DNA of 64,000 nt from Bacteroidota bacterium (GTDB lineage: Bacteria; Bacteroidota; Bacteroidia; Bacteroidales; P3). The DNA lies in contig JAEZKK010000018.1 of NCBI GenBank assembly GCA_023415495.1, positions 62,001 to 126,000 of the forward strand, read 5' to 3'. The position numbers and the translations under genes are program-made. Shown here in pieces: positions 53,972 through 62,881 of the stretch. The notes below the pieces were generated by a model. It saw only the letters and a program-made list of their open reading frames with translations, was not told the DNA's origin and did not search any database. The first letter of the stretch is position 1; each line of letters begins with the position of its first letter.

Positions 53972-54847
53972 ATGAAAAGACTAATTACTTTAACAGCATT
54001 ATTGGTACTAAGTATCAATATTTTTGCTCAAGATTTAATCGTAAGAAAAAACCCTAAGGCTGAGATTGAATGTAATATTGTAGAAATCGGGGAGGATTTG
54101 GTTTACTACACCGCTTATCTTGGTGGTGAGGAAAGAAAATTCAGCATCGATAAGAATAATATTATCTATATCAAGTTTGAAAATGGAGAAGTATTGAATA
54201 TAGAGAACTCTATGTTTGGTAAAAACCAATATCAAGACAATACTAATAATGCAATTAAAATCAATTTTCTTTCTCCACTTTATGGAATAACAGCCTTTGA
54301 GTATGAAAGAAGCATTTCTCCTGGTCAAAGTTGGACAGCTGGCTTTGGAATCTATGGTTTGGGAATAGAATATATGGATTCAAACCCTTTTGGTTTAACA
54401 CTTAACGGTGGTTATCGTTTCTATCGTTCTCCAGACTATTATATGAGAAAAATGAAATATGCTCATATCCTAAAAGGCTCTTATGTTATGCCAAGAATTG
54501 GTCTATCTCTTATTAACACTGAAGTACAAACCTTTAGTCAAGCAATGAACCAATATGGATATATGGACTTTTATTATGATACAAAGAGAATAAATATAGC
54601 AAGTATGAACCTTATGGTATTCTTTGGTAAGCAATGGGTATTCTCAAATAGATTTCTAATTGATTTTAGTTATGGTATTGGATATTCATTCTCAAACTTC
54701 GACGAACATGATTACCATAATTACGATTCTTATAGCTTAGGAGTAATGTATAATTCAGGAACAAGCTTTTCTAATACACTAAGCTTGAAATTAGGTTATT
54801 TATTCCACGACAAAAAACAAAAAAAGGACATAATCCCTCAATTATAA
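53972..54847 (+). CDS. Predicted outer-membrane protein of unknown function
   Basis: 291 aa, signal peptide ending at I-F-A-Q. The N-terminal part (about 20-80) has a small beta motif with I-I-Y-I-K-F-E-N-G-E-V; the remainder shows alternating strands typical of a beta-barrel (G-L-T-L-N-G-G-Y-R-F-Y and L-S-L-K-L-G-Y-L-F). 17 nt after cydB but not known to belong with it. Confidence 0.65.
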   Translation: MKRLITLTALLVLSINIFAQDLIVRKNPKAEIECNIVEIGEDLVYYTAYLGGEERKFSIDKNNIIYIKFENGEVLNIENSMFGKNQYQDNTNNAIKINFLSPLYGITAFEYERSISPGQSWTAGFGIYGLGIEYMDSNPFGLTLNGGYRFYRSPDYYMRKMKYAHILKGSYVMPRIGLSLINTEVQTFSQAMNQYGYMDFYYDTKRINIASMNLMVFFGKQWVFSNRFLIDFSYGIGYSFSNFDEHDYHNYDSYSLGVMYNSGTSFSNTLSLKLGYLFHDKKQKKDIIPQL

Positions 54848-54850
54848 TAT

Positions 54851-54985
54851 AGTTTTCTTAACCTATGGTTAATTCACATTTGTGTTAAGAAAACTAACTC
54901 TTAGATATAGAAAAATAAATCTAAGAGATAGGAAAATAGATCTAAGACTTAGTTTTTTATCTCTTAGATCTATTTTATTATTTAG
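54851..54985. repeat. Dispersed palindromic element, copy 4 (most complete)
   Basis: An outer pair AGTTTTCTTAAC (54851-54862)/GTTAAGAAAACT (54884-54895) merges into AACTAACTCTTAGAT (54892-54906), which pairs with 54940-54954 with one mismatch. More ATCTCTTAGATCTA units follow. It sits between a plus-strand gene end and the next promoter. Confidence 0.72.
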
Positions 54986-55016
54986 CCTAATCCGTAGATT
55001 AATTATTGAAAAAAGA

Positions 55017-55048
55017 TTTGGTAATTCAAAATTTATTTTGTAGATTTG
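55017..55048 (+). promoter_or_regulatory. Promoter of the DUF4878-like lipoprotein gene (TTTG, 20 nt, TAGATTTG)
   Basis: TTTG (55017-55020), 20 nt, TAGATTTG (55041-55048), 39 nt before the ATG at 55088. This excludes the upstream start at 55046, which lies inside the -7 box. Confidence 0.7.
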
Positions 55049-55087
55049 CAGCGTTATATATTATTTATTTATTTAAATCTATTAATT

Positions 55088-55468
55088 ATGAAAAGATTAG
55101 TATTAGTATTAAGTATTGCAGTTATGGCTGCATTATTAATGTTTGGCTGTAAAGGCGAAAAGAGTGCAAGTCCTACGGATGTAGTAAACAGTTATTACCA
55201 AAATATCAAGGATGGTAATATTGAAAAAGCTCTTTCATATACTGACAAAACAGATGATGAGATTAAGACAGAAGCTGCTAAATTCGAAGGTTTTCAAATC
55301 AAACTTAACGAATATAAAATAGTTTCAGAAGAAATCTCAGAAGATGGACAATCGGCTAAGGTTAAGGTTGAATATTCTATTAACTCAGCAATGAGCGATA
55401 AAGAACAAAAGGATAAAGAAACTGTTGAGCTAAAACAAATTGAAGGAGTTTGGAAGATTGTTGACTAA
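55088..55468 (+). CDS. Small lipoprotein, DUF4878-like
   Basis: 126 aa from the ATG at 55088. Lipoprotein signal M-K-R-L-V-L-V-L-S-I-A-V-M-A-A-L-L-M-F-G-C. The mature part (P-T-D-V-V-N-S-Y-Y-Q-N-I-K-D-G-N, then V-K-V-E-Y-S-I and W-K-I-V-D) has the cystatin/NTF2-like layout of DUF4878. Function unknown. It overlaps the next gene's start. Confidence 0.78.
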   Translation: MKRLVLVLSIAVMAALLMFGCKGEKSASPTDVVNSYYQNIKDGNIEKALSYTDKTDDEIKTEAAKFEGFQIKLNEYKIVSEEISEDGQSAKVKVEYSINSAMSDKEQKDKETVELKQIEGVWKIVD

Positions 55469-56069
55469 TCATACTCTTAAATTTTTATTTCTAACTATTA
55501 CGATATTACTCTTAGGCTCATGCAAAGAGGTTAAGGATATAAAACCCGAGGAATTAAAATCAGATTTAAGGACAGGAGATATTGTCTTTCGTCGAGGTAT
55601 TAGCCCTCAGAGTGATATCGTATATAGTTTGGATAAAAATTCAATTTATTCTCATATAGGGATGGTTTTATGGCATAATAACCAATGGTCTATCATCCAT
55701 TCCGTACCTAATGAAGCTCCAAAAGGGAAGAAAGACAGAGTGAAAATCGAAAAGATAGAGGAGTTCTTCTCTAAGGAAAAATCAAAGTCTGGAGCTGTGT
55801 ATCGTATGGATTTACAAGCTGAAGATACGATAGTGCTATATGATTTATCAATGGAAATCCTTAAAACCAAACCTCTTTTCGATAATTCATTCTCTGTTGA
55901 AGACACCCTGAGCTTTTATTGTACGGAATTAGTATGGCATCTTTATAAAAAAGCAATTAACAAGGATTTAACCGAGAAGAGAAGACATAAATTCCCTCTT
56001 TTCCCACCTCTAATCTTGTGTTCCGATATTCAAAAATACCCTGACCTTAACCCAATATTTGAGTATTAA
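55461..56069 (+). CDS. YiiX/YaeF-type permuted papain-like lipoprotein
   Basis: 202 aa if it starts at the TTG at 55461 (overlapping the previous stop); TTG at 55458 or 55440 are alternatives, and no ATG is available. Lipoprotein signal F-L-T-I-T-I-L-L-L-G-S-C. The permuted NlpC/P60-type fold shows the histidine in Y-S-H-I-G-M-V and the cysteine in F-Y-C-T-E-L-V-W, with R-T-G-D-I-V-F at the start. It may hydrolyse amide bonds in peptides or lipids. Confidence 0.78.
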   Translation: MTNHTLKFLFLTITILLLGSCKEVKDIKPEELKSDLRTGDIVFRRGISPQSDIVYSLDKNSIYSHIGMVLWHNNQWSIIHSVPNEAPKGKKDRVKIEKIEEFFSKEKSKSGAVYRMDLQAEDTIVLYDLSMEILKTKPLFDNSFSVEDTLSFYCTELVWHLYKKAINKDLTEKRRHKFPLFPPLILCSDIQKYPDLNPIFEY

Positions 56070-56071
56070 AA

Positions 56072-56100
56072 AAAAGAGAGCTACAAGTAGCCCTCTTTCT
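56072..56100. terminator. Terminator between convergent genes
   Basis: AAAGAGAGCTA pairs with TAGCCCTCTTT across a CAAG loop with one mismatch. The minus-strand reading ends in a long T-run, closing the ornithine aminotransferase gene; the plus strand is weaker. Confidence 0.7.
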
Positions 56101-56125
56101 TAGTTTAATAAATTTTATCTTTCAA

Positions 56126-57346
56126 TTATTCAAATGAAAGAATAGCTTCTTTGATAATTTCAATAGCTTCTCTTAATTGCTCTTCGGTGATAACCAATGG
56201 TGGAGCAAAACGTATAATATGTCCATGAGTAGGCTTAGCTAATACTCCCATATCTCTCATCTTTAAACATACATCCCACGCCTCTTTACCATTCTTAGGA
56301 CGAATTACAATAGCATTCAATAATCCTTTTCCACGAACAAGCTCAATCATATCTGATTTAACCTTACTCATTTCTTCACGGAATATCTTTCCTAAATACT
56401 CAGCTTTTTCAGCAAGTTTTTCTTCCTTTACAACCTCCAAAGCAGCCATAGCAACCTTGCCAGCTAAACAGAAACCTCCAAATGTAGAGCCATGTTCGCC
56501 AGGTCCTATAGTTAGCATAATTTCATCATCAGCCAATACTGCAGACACAGGGATAACACCCCCAGAAAGAGCCTTACCAAGGATAACTATATCAGGTCTA
56601 ACTCCTTCATGCTCGATAGCAAGAAGCTTCCCAGTTCTTGCAATACCTGTTTGAACCTCATCAGCAATAAATAATACATTATGTTTCTTACATAAATCGT
56701 AAGATTTCTTTAAGTAGCCATCATCTGGTACAAATACTCCAGCCTCACCTTGGATAGGTTCAAGCAAAAATGCTGCTACGTTTTTACCATGTTTTTCTAA
56801 AACCTCTTCCAAAGCCTTAGTATCATTATAAGGTATTTGAATAAAACCAGGAGTAAAAGGACCAAACTGACCATAGGAATCAGGGTCACTTGACATAGAA
56901 ATAATAGTAATAGTTCTTCCGTGGAAATTACCCTCGCAACAAATAATAATCGCTTCGTTTTCTGGAATACCTTTTACTTTATATCCCCAACGACGTGCAA
57001 GCTTAAGAGCAGTCTCATCAGCCTCAGCACCAGTGTTCATAGGTAATACCTTATCATACCCGAAATACTCGGTAATATATTTTTCGTAAGGTCCTAAGGT
57101 GTCGTTATAAAAAGCTCTTGAAGTAAGAGTTAGGGTTTGGGCTTGGTCGCAAAGAGCCTTAACAATCTTTGGATGGCAGTGTCCTTGGTTAACTGCTGAG
57201 TAAGCAGAAAGGAAGTCGAAATATCTTTTTCCTTCAACATCCCATACAAAGGCACCTTCTCCTTTTGATAATACTACTGGTAGTGGGTGATAGTTATGAG
57301 CTCCATAATGGTGCTCCATTTCAATCAATTCTTCTGTTCTGGTCAT
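56126..57346 (-). CDS. rocD: Ornithine-oxo-acid aminotransferase
   Basis: 406 aa class III aminotransferase. PLP lysine Lys258 in V-I-L-G-K-A-L-S-G-G, the F-I-A-D-E-V-Q-T-G-I-A-R motif, and N-F-H-G-R-T earlier. The Y-G-A-H-N-Y-H-P-L-P-V-V start is typical of ornithine aminotransferase, which turns ornithine and 2-oxoglutarate into glutamate semialdehyde and glutamate. Promoter at 57405-57435. Confidence 0.92.
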   Translation of the reverse strand: MTRTEELIEMEHHYGAHNYHPLPVVLSKGEGAFVWDVEGKRYFDFLSAYSAVNQGHCHPKIVKALCDQAQTLTLTSRAFYNDTLGPYEKYITEYFGYDKVLPMNTGAEADETALKLARRWGYKVKGIPENEAIIICCEGNFHGRTITIISMSSDPDSYGQFGPFTPGFIQIPYNDTKALEEVLEKHGKNVAAFLLEPIQGEAGVFVPDDGYLKKSYDLCKKHNVLFIADEVQTGIARTGKLLAIEHEGVRPDIVILGKALSGGVIPVSAVLADDEIMLTIGPGEHGSTFGGFCLAGKVAMAALEVVKEEKLAEKAEYLGKIFREEMSKVKSDMIELVRGKGLLNAIVIRPKNGKEAWDVCLKMRDMGVLAKPTHGHIIRFAPPLVITEEQLREAIEIIKEAILSFE

Positions 57347-57404
57347 GATTAATATTAATTTTTAGTGAATAAATTTGGTTTTAATAATTCAATTTTGTAA
57401 TGTG

Positions 57405-57435
57405 CAAATATAGCAATATAAATGAATCTACCAAA
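57405..57435 (-). promoter_or_regulatory. rocD promoter (TTTG, 19 nt, TATATTTG)
   Basis: Minus-strand TTTG (57432-57435), 19-nt spacer, TATATTTG (57405-57412), about 59 nt before the start codon. Confidence 0.62.
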
Positions 57436-57522
57436 GATAAAAACAAGAAATATGCTATTTAAAAATAAAGAATTTACCCACTAACACCAAACCATTTCGT
57501 AGCTAATTTATTATAGCTTTCA

Positions 57523-58533
57523 TTATTCCCAATTTAACTTATTTATCTCTTCATTTAATAAAACTAATTGACCTATTATTTCCTTGAATGATAATATGTT
57601 TTCTCCATATATCATTGTTTGCATTTTGTTATAATCTTTTTCCCAACTATCAATCAGGTTTTCTGGTGGGATTATATTAATGGATTTTGAAGTAAGTGTA
57701 TCATAATTAAAGCCACTAATTGGTATAAACATACTACGATGTGAAACTATTGAATTAAACAAATCTTGGTTAGTTAATGCATTAATTCTAACGGAAGAAT
57801 TCATCATTCTTGCTAAATCATATAAATGACGGCTCATTCTTTCAACTCGTATATTATCAGTGGATTTAGAAAATTCTTCATGAAGCAAGCATACTTTTTC
57901 CCAAAAGGTTCTTTCAGGAACAACTACTATAATCTCAAAAGGTTGTTGAGAAAAGGCAGCATTTGAAAAATACTTATCAATGAATGATTCTATTCTTACT
58001 TTTTCAATAGGTTCTTTCATTGAACGTCCACTGACTTCTAAAATAACCGTATTTTTTATATATTTATCTGTAACAAACACAGATTGATATTCCACAAAAA
58101 CTCTCTCAGGGTCAACTGTTGTAATAGGAGTGATGTCCATTGAAACAGAAAACAGATTATGAGGAATACCATTGTTCAACATACTTTTATGTAAATCAAA
58201 CTGTAAAGTTTCTCGAATAAATTTACATGTCTTTTTTCTTAACTCTTTACTTATTTGTCTAATAGTAAACGAATCCCCTGTAAAACCAAAGTACTCCCTA
58301 TTAATAGCAATATCTACATCTTCAGAAAAACGTTCTATTAAATTCCAGCACTTGCTTAACGAAGTCCCTCCTTTAAAAGAGATATTATCAGCATATGGTA
58401 ATTCGAATAAAGCACGCAAAACAGCAGTAACCCATAAGTCTTTTTCAATAATAACTTGTGGTAAATTGGTTTCATTATGCATTTGATTGATTAATTCAAT
58501 CTTTTCTTTATCAGGCAGCTGTAAGAAAATCAT
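57523..58533 (-). CDS. AbiEii-type nucleotidyltransferase toxin
   Basis: 336 aa. Nucleotidyltransferase core S-F-K-G-G-T-S-L-S-K-C-W with the D-V-D-I-A-I metal motif (F-S-E-D-V-D-I-A), then the V-P-E-R-T-F-W-E-K segment typical of the AbiEii/AbiGii family. Such toxins block growth by modifying tRNA ends or other targets and act in phage defence. The start overlaps the stop of the antitoxin-like gene (ATGA). Confidence 0.88.
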   Translation of the reverse strand: MIFLQLPDKEKIELINQMHNETNLPQVIIEKDLWVTAVLRALFELPYADNISFKGGTSLSKCWNLIERFSEDVDIAINREYFGFTGDSFTIRQISKELRKKTCKFIRETLQFDLHKSMLNNGIPHNLFSVSMDITPITTVDPERVFVEYQSVFVTDKYIKNTVILEVSGRSMKEPIEKVRIESFIDKYFSNAAFSQQPFEIIVVVPERTFWEKVCLLHEEFSKSTDNIRVERMSRHLYDLARMMNSSVRINALTNQDLFNSIVSHRSMFIPISGFNYDTLTSKSINIIPPENLIDSWEKDYNKMQTMIYGENILSFKEIIGQLVLLNEEINKLNWE

Positions 58534-59132
58534 AATGATAAGAGTATTTTACGAATCCAAACAGGTATTAAGGTTATATCTGCTTCAAATTCCTGTTTAG
58601 TGATTTTTGAAAAATGTTCTTTAATAACCCCTAATTGATTTTCTGAGATTTTACCTTGTCCAATCTCTCTTAACGCTGATACAATAAGCATTAAATGTTT
58701 AGATTTAAATGACAATCGTCTCACTTCAGAAGTATGTTTAAATATAATTGTTTTACCATCTCCAAGATTTATTTTTCGTGAAGCTCCATCAGTTAAATAA
58801 ATAACATTTGCTGGAACCTGTGTAGATAAGTTTAGTAGATTAAGAGCATGTAATCCTGTAGGGACAATTCGGGCTTTATAACGTTTAGCTATTGCAACTG
58901 CAATTTCTTCAACAGTTGGTTTGCCCGAGATTATAACTCCATATAGCTCTTTTTCAATTTTAGGATACCAATAAATACCATTAGCAAGCCTCATAATTAA
59001 ACCTGAATATGTCAAACGTTGTAATGATTTTTTTATAGCCTCAGGAGTACCTAATTTAGCAAAGTCATCAAGGAAAAATATTTTTCCACGCTTGTGATTT
59101 TTTATCTTGTATTCTATTTGATTTATAGTCAT
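58530..59132 (-). CDS. AbiEi-type antitoxin/regulator
   Basis: 200 aa. The N-terminal winged helix (K-I-F-F-L-D-D-F-A-K-L-G-T-P-E-A-I-K-K-S-L-Q-R-L) is followed by the AbiEi C-terminal region with V-P-T-G-L-H-A-L-N-L-L (DUF6088-like). It precedes the toxin and would both neutralise its effect and repress the operon by binding the inverted repeat just upstream (59156-59188). Confidence 0.83.
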   Translation of the reverse strand: MTINQIEYKIKNHKRGKIFFLDDFAKLGTPEAIKKSLQRLTYSGLIMRLANGIYWYPKIEKELYGVIISGKPTVEEIAVAIAKRYKARIVPTGLHALNLLNLSTQVPANVIYLTDGASRKINLGDGKTIIFKHTSEVRRLSFKSKHLMLIVSALREIGQGKISENQLGVIKEHFSKITKQEFEADITLIPVWIRKILLSL

Positions 59133-59155
59133 TTGAACTTTATTTAATTATATAT

Positions 59156-59192
59156 TTTGTCCCCGATTTATCACATATCGGGGACAAAGTTA
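59156..59192 (-). promoter_or_regulatory. Inverted-repeat operator overlapping the AbiE promoter
   Basis: TTTGTCCCCGAT (59156-59167) is perfectly complementary to ATCGGGGACAAA (59177-59188). The minus-strand -7 box TAACTTTG (59185-59192) overlaps its right arm, so a bound repressor would block transcription. AbiEi proteins are known to bind inverted repeats in their promoters. Confidence 0.72.
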
Positions 59193-59228
59193 CAACAAAT
59201 AATCAATAAAAAGAGTGTTTTATAATAA

Positions 59229-60731
59229 TTATTTGTTTGTAAGTTTTCTATATGTAATATAGTCGGAGAGATTCCATTCTAATAGGTTTTGGGACTTATA
59301 TTTATTGATAAAATTATGCTTCTTTAATTCTATTTCTTCAAAATAAGTTTCCTCGCTCCAATAATATGGATGGTTTTTAATGCTTGGAAGAGCTTTGTTT
59401 TGTAAGGAATCGATTATTTTTAGTTCATTCTCTGTCTTGATAGTGTATGGTAGGGAGGAATCCTCAAGCTTAGCCATAAATCTATACTCTATAAAGGATT
59501 TGTCATAGTTTGCGAAATTATACTTGGCTATAATAATATTCCAATCAATAAAACTTGAAATTGAAATTATAATAATTGCTACCATGCTGTTAATTCTAAG
59601 TAAATAGAACGATGTTTTACTTTTGGTTATCTTTATAATAATAGTAATTAAACCAAAGATGGCTAATAGTAGGAAGAACAATACTGCTATTCTCTTATAT
59701 GCTAATCCAAAATAAGTCATATACCAATAGTTACGAATTATTACCGAAAGTGCAAGGACTATGTTTTGAGACAACCAGATTAGAGTTAATTGTTTAATAT
59801 GTTTATTCTTTGAATAGAAATTCAAGTTATCTTTAAAAAGAAATAAGGAAATAAGTGCAGAGAAAAGAATAGCAAATATCAATATCCATGTCCCTTGATG
59901 AACAAATTCTTTTAAAAACTCTCCATCCCATTTAAAAAACCACACTGTCTTTATATCAATTATATTAAACAGAAGTAGAAGAAGATTTAATGCAATAAGT
60001 GTAATTATACCCATAATATTTTGGGTTTTAAGCCCCATTGTACTAAAGCTCATGATGTGTCTAAGCCTTTTCCTCTCAAGCTTATCCTGGGATTTATTAT
60101 CAATGGTAAGCAAACCTATTGACTTAGACTTTCTTAATAATATGTTTATTATTATAACTCCTAATACAAAGACCCAAAACAAGGTTGTATTTGTGTTATC
60201 AAACCAATTGCTAAATATGCTAAAGAATGGCTGTAATGTATTAGCAAACTTAGAGCTTGCACTTAAATATAGAATTAAAAAAAGAAATAGAATAGAAAAT
60301 GGTATAATTCCAAAAAGGAGTATTTTAGTAAAAACATTAGTTAGTTTGAGTTTCTCTTTATTTGTATTGATATAGTTTTGAGAGGAAAAATGGGTTGTAA
60401 ATAGACGAATTATTGTTTCAATAAATGAATGAATATAAGACCTGAATTCCTTGAAGACTATTAGTGTACTAAAGGAGAGCATAAGAACAAAATTCATAAA
60501 TATTGTCCAAGGAGTATTAATTACGACAACCATTAGAGAGCTAATAATTAGTAATATGAGAATTGTTTTACTCAGAGGGTTAAGCCTCACAGGTTTATGT
60601 GTATAAAACATTGTTGGAATAATAATCCATTCAAAAATTATTAGATTAATTCCTAATGAATTACGGTAAAATAATAAAGAAAAAACACTTGCAAGAATAA
60701 GTGTTAAGGCAATAAACTCTCTTCTTTTCAT
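59229..60731 (-). CDS. DUF4173/DUF4153-like membrane protein
   Basis: 500 aa with about twelve membrane segments and a soluble C-terminal tail of about 90 residues. The Y-R-N-S-L-G-I-N start, the T-S-K-F-A-N-T-like mid segment and W-Y-M-T-Y-F-G-L-A-Y-K-R in the distal half fit the DUF4173 family. No function is established. No neighbour shares its transcript clearly. Confidence 0.65.
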   Translation of the reverse strand: MKRREFIALTLILASVFSLLFYRNSLGINLIIFEWIIIPTMFYTHKPVRLNPLSKTILILLIISSLMVVVINTPWTIFMNFVLMLSFSTLIVFKEFRSYIHSFIETIIRLFTTHFSSQNYINTNKEKLKLTNVFTKILLFGIIPFSILFLFLILYLSASSKFANTLQPFFSIFSNWFDNTNTTLFWVFVLGVIIINILLRKSKSIGLLTIDNKSQDKLERKRLRHIMSFSTMGLKTQNIMGIITLIALNLLLLLFNIIDIKTVWFFKWDGEFLKEFVHQGTWILIFAILFSALISLFLFKDNLNFYSKNKHIKQLTLIWLSQNIVLALSVIIRNYWYMTYFGLAYKRIAVLFFLLLAIFGLITIIIKITKSKTSFYLLRINSMVAIIIISISSFIDWNIIIAKYNFANYDKSFIEYRFMAKLEDSSLPYTIKTENELKIIDSLQNKALPSIKNHPYYWSEETYFEEIELKKHNFINKYKSQNLLEWNLSDYITYRKLTNK

Positions 60732-60816
60732 AATTAAATATTTTAAATATATTATATCGTTGATAACGTAATATGAAATAAAATATTATAACCTTAGAAT
60801 GAACTAATTATTCAAA

Positions 60817-62775
60817 CTATCTCCCAATATGTCTTAAAGCTTTGAAGAGGATGTTTAGGTCGGTTTGGATTGAGTAGTTTCTTGCGTATAGAAGGTCGAG
60901 TTTGTTAAGGGTTTTCTCGTCTATCTTTGTAATATTTATCGCATCCTTTGTGTTTAGTACTCCTTTTCTAATTTTTGGCAAAGCCTTGTCGTTCAAATTT
61001 GATGAGGAATATCCTACCCATGAAAGCTTGCCTATAAATACCAAAAATGCATTCTTCCAAATACCAAAAGGTTTTTTTAGAAATGGCAGTAGAATAGGAG
61101 AGAAAATTAAAATTAGTATTGAAGAAAGGAAGTCGAAAAGTCTTTTATTTCTTCTATTATCCTCATTAGCTATTGAATTTATCGAAACCACATAAAGGTC
61201 GGAAGGAGTATTGATAGTGTTAGAACCTATAATAAAATCACTTGAAGGAGGAGCAATAGTAAAGCTAAGATTAGACTTTTGCAATAAAGCCATATAGCTA
61301 ATAATACTTTGTTGGCTAAGGTCTTTAGCACAAAATATAACCTCATTGATTTGATAAATCCTAATAATTTCCTCTATATTGTCAGTACTACCTATAATAT
61401 TAGGGTTTTGAGTTTCGCTCTTTGAGCTTTCTACTAAGCCAATAAACTCTGCCTTAATATCAGTCGTCCGAAGCAAATCAGCAACCCTAATAGTCTCCTC
61501 ATCCTTACCAATAATAACATATCTTCTGCCAAAGTTTTGCTTCAATGACCATTTACCTGTAGATATAAAATTAGCAATATAACGGATTAGAATAATAATA
61601 AACAAAGAGAGTACAGCTCCTAAAAGCACTAATGCTCTTGAATATCTAAGCTCTTCTGGTAATAGGGAATAGAACACAAGAATTGTGACCATCCCGAAAA
61701 ACACTCCTGAAACAATTTTCTGAATCCTTACTGGTTTAGAATACCCTCCAGAGAAATAAACAGAAAGAAGCCAAATGAGAACATAGATAGGGACAACAGC
61801 ATATATATACTCTTTGGGATAATAGTTTGCATCATTCCAAATATTTACACTCCACCATTTCTCTAATAAAATATAGCCAATATAAACAGAAAGAAAATCT
61901 ATTACTGGTAGATAAAGCCCCTTGAATAATCTTGTAAAGAAAGAAAGGCTTGCTCTAAACCAAATTGCTAATTTGATAATAATAGAGAATATAGCATTTT
62001 GCTTAGAAGAGAGATGTTTCTTGGCAAATATTGCCATAGCGTTATAGAAGGTATAAACATAGTTTAAAGAGCCTTTTTTTGTGCTTTCTCCCTTATAGTG
62101 AATTATCCTTGCCTTTGGAAAATAATAATTTTTATATCCCCCTTTGGTAATACGATAAGAAAGGTCTATATCCTCTCCATACATAAAATAATCCTCATCC
62201 AAAAGCCCTACCTTATCTAAACATTCCTTACGCATAAGCATAAAAGCTCCAGCTAAAACATCAACTGGGTGTACCTCATCATAAGATAAATGCCCCATAT
62301 AATAGCCCGCAAAGCGTTTGGAATTAGGGAAAAACTTAGTAAGCCCACTCATCTTGCAAAATGAAACCCAAGGAGTTGGGAAGCCTCTTTTACTCTCTGG
62401 CAATAGCTTACCACTACCATCAATCATCTTAACGCCTAAGCCACCACAATCGGGAGTTGAGTCCATAAACTCTATGCATTTCTCAAAAGTATCCTCCTCA
62501 ACAACAGTATCTGGGTTAAGCAATAGGATATACTCGCCCTTAGCAATTCTCATTGCCTGATTATTTGCCTTTGAGAAACCAACATTTTCCTTATTCTCAA
62601 TTAATATAACCTCTGGAAATTTCTCCCTAAGCATCTTAAGAGAGTCATCCACAGAATTATTATCTACTACAAATATTTCAGAGTCTATATTCTTACAAGC
62701 ATCCCTAACCGAGTATAGACAATGCTCAAGAAAATAAGCTACATTATAATTTACGATAACAATTGATAGTTTCAT
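60817..62775 (-). CDS. GT2 glycosyltransferase fused to a degenerate sugar-transferase-like half
   Basis: 652 aa. The N-terminal GT2 domain (1 to about 265) has V-I-V-N-Y-N-V, V-V-D-N-N-S-V-D-D-S, L-L-N-P-D-T-V and Y-G-E-D-I-D-L-S, like rhamnosyltransferases. Membrane segments follow, then a Rossmann-like part (Y-V-I-I-G-K-D-E-E-T) and a tail that begins like polyprenyl glycosylphosphotransferases (R-L-F-D-F-L-S-S) and ends Y-A-R-N-Y-S. The catalytic K-F-R-S-M core of that family is missing, so only the GT2 half is likely active. Role in surface polysaccharide is inferred. Confidence 0.8.
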   Translation of the reverse strand: MKLSIVIVNYNVAYFLEHCLYSVRDACKNIDSEIFVVDNNSVDDSLKMLREKFPEVILIENKENVGFSKANNQAMRIAKGEYILLLNPDTVVEEDTFEKCIEFMDSTPDCGGLGVKMIDGSGKLLPESKRGFPTPWVSFCKMSGLTKFFPNSKRFAGYYMGHLSYDEVHPVDVLAGAFMLMRKECLDKVGLLDEDYFMYGEDIDLSYRITKGGYKNYYFPKARIIHYKGESTKKGSLNYVYTFYNAMAIFAKKHLSSKQNAIFSIIIKLAIWFRASLSFFTRLFKGLYLPVIDFLSVYIGYILLEKWWSVNIWNDANYYPKEYIYAVVPIYVLIWLLSVYFSGGYSKPVRIQKIVSGVFFGMVTILVFYSLLPEELRYSRALVLLGAVLSLFIIILIRYIANFISTGKWSLKQNFGRRYVIIGKDEETIRVADLLRTTDIKAEFIGLVESSKSETQNPNIIGSTDNIEEIIRIYQINEVIFCAKDLSQQSIISYMALLQKSNLSFTIAPPSSDFIIGSNTINTPSDLYVVSINSIANEDNRRNKRLFDFLSSILILIFSPILLPFLKKPFGIWKNAFLVFIGKLSWVGYSSSNLNDKALPKIRKGVLNTKDAINITKIDEKTLNKLDLLYARNYSIQTDLNILFKALRHIGR

Positions 62776-62805
62776 TAGTCAAGAATAATAGTGTTTTCCG
62801 ATTTG

Positions 62806-62861
62806 CAAAGATAATTTTTTTAAACAATAAACGGAAATGAAAAATGAAAAAGGTATATTTG
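62806..62861. promoter_or_regulatory. Divergent -7 elements between the GT2 fusion and TerB/J-domain genes
   Basis: Minus-strand TATCTTTG (62806-62813) lies 31 nt before the GT2 fusion gene. Plus-strand TATATTTG (62854-62861) lies 20 nt before the ATG at 62882. Confidence 0.55.
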
Positions 62862-62881
62862 CAAATTAAAATGATGAATAT

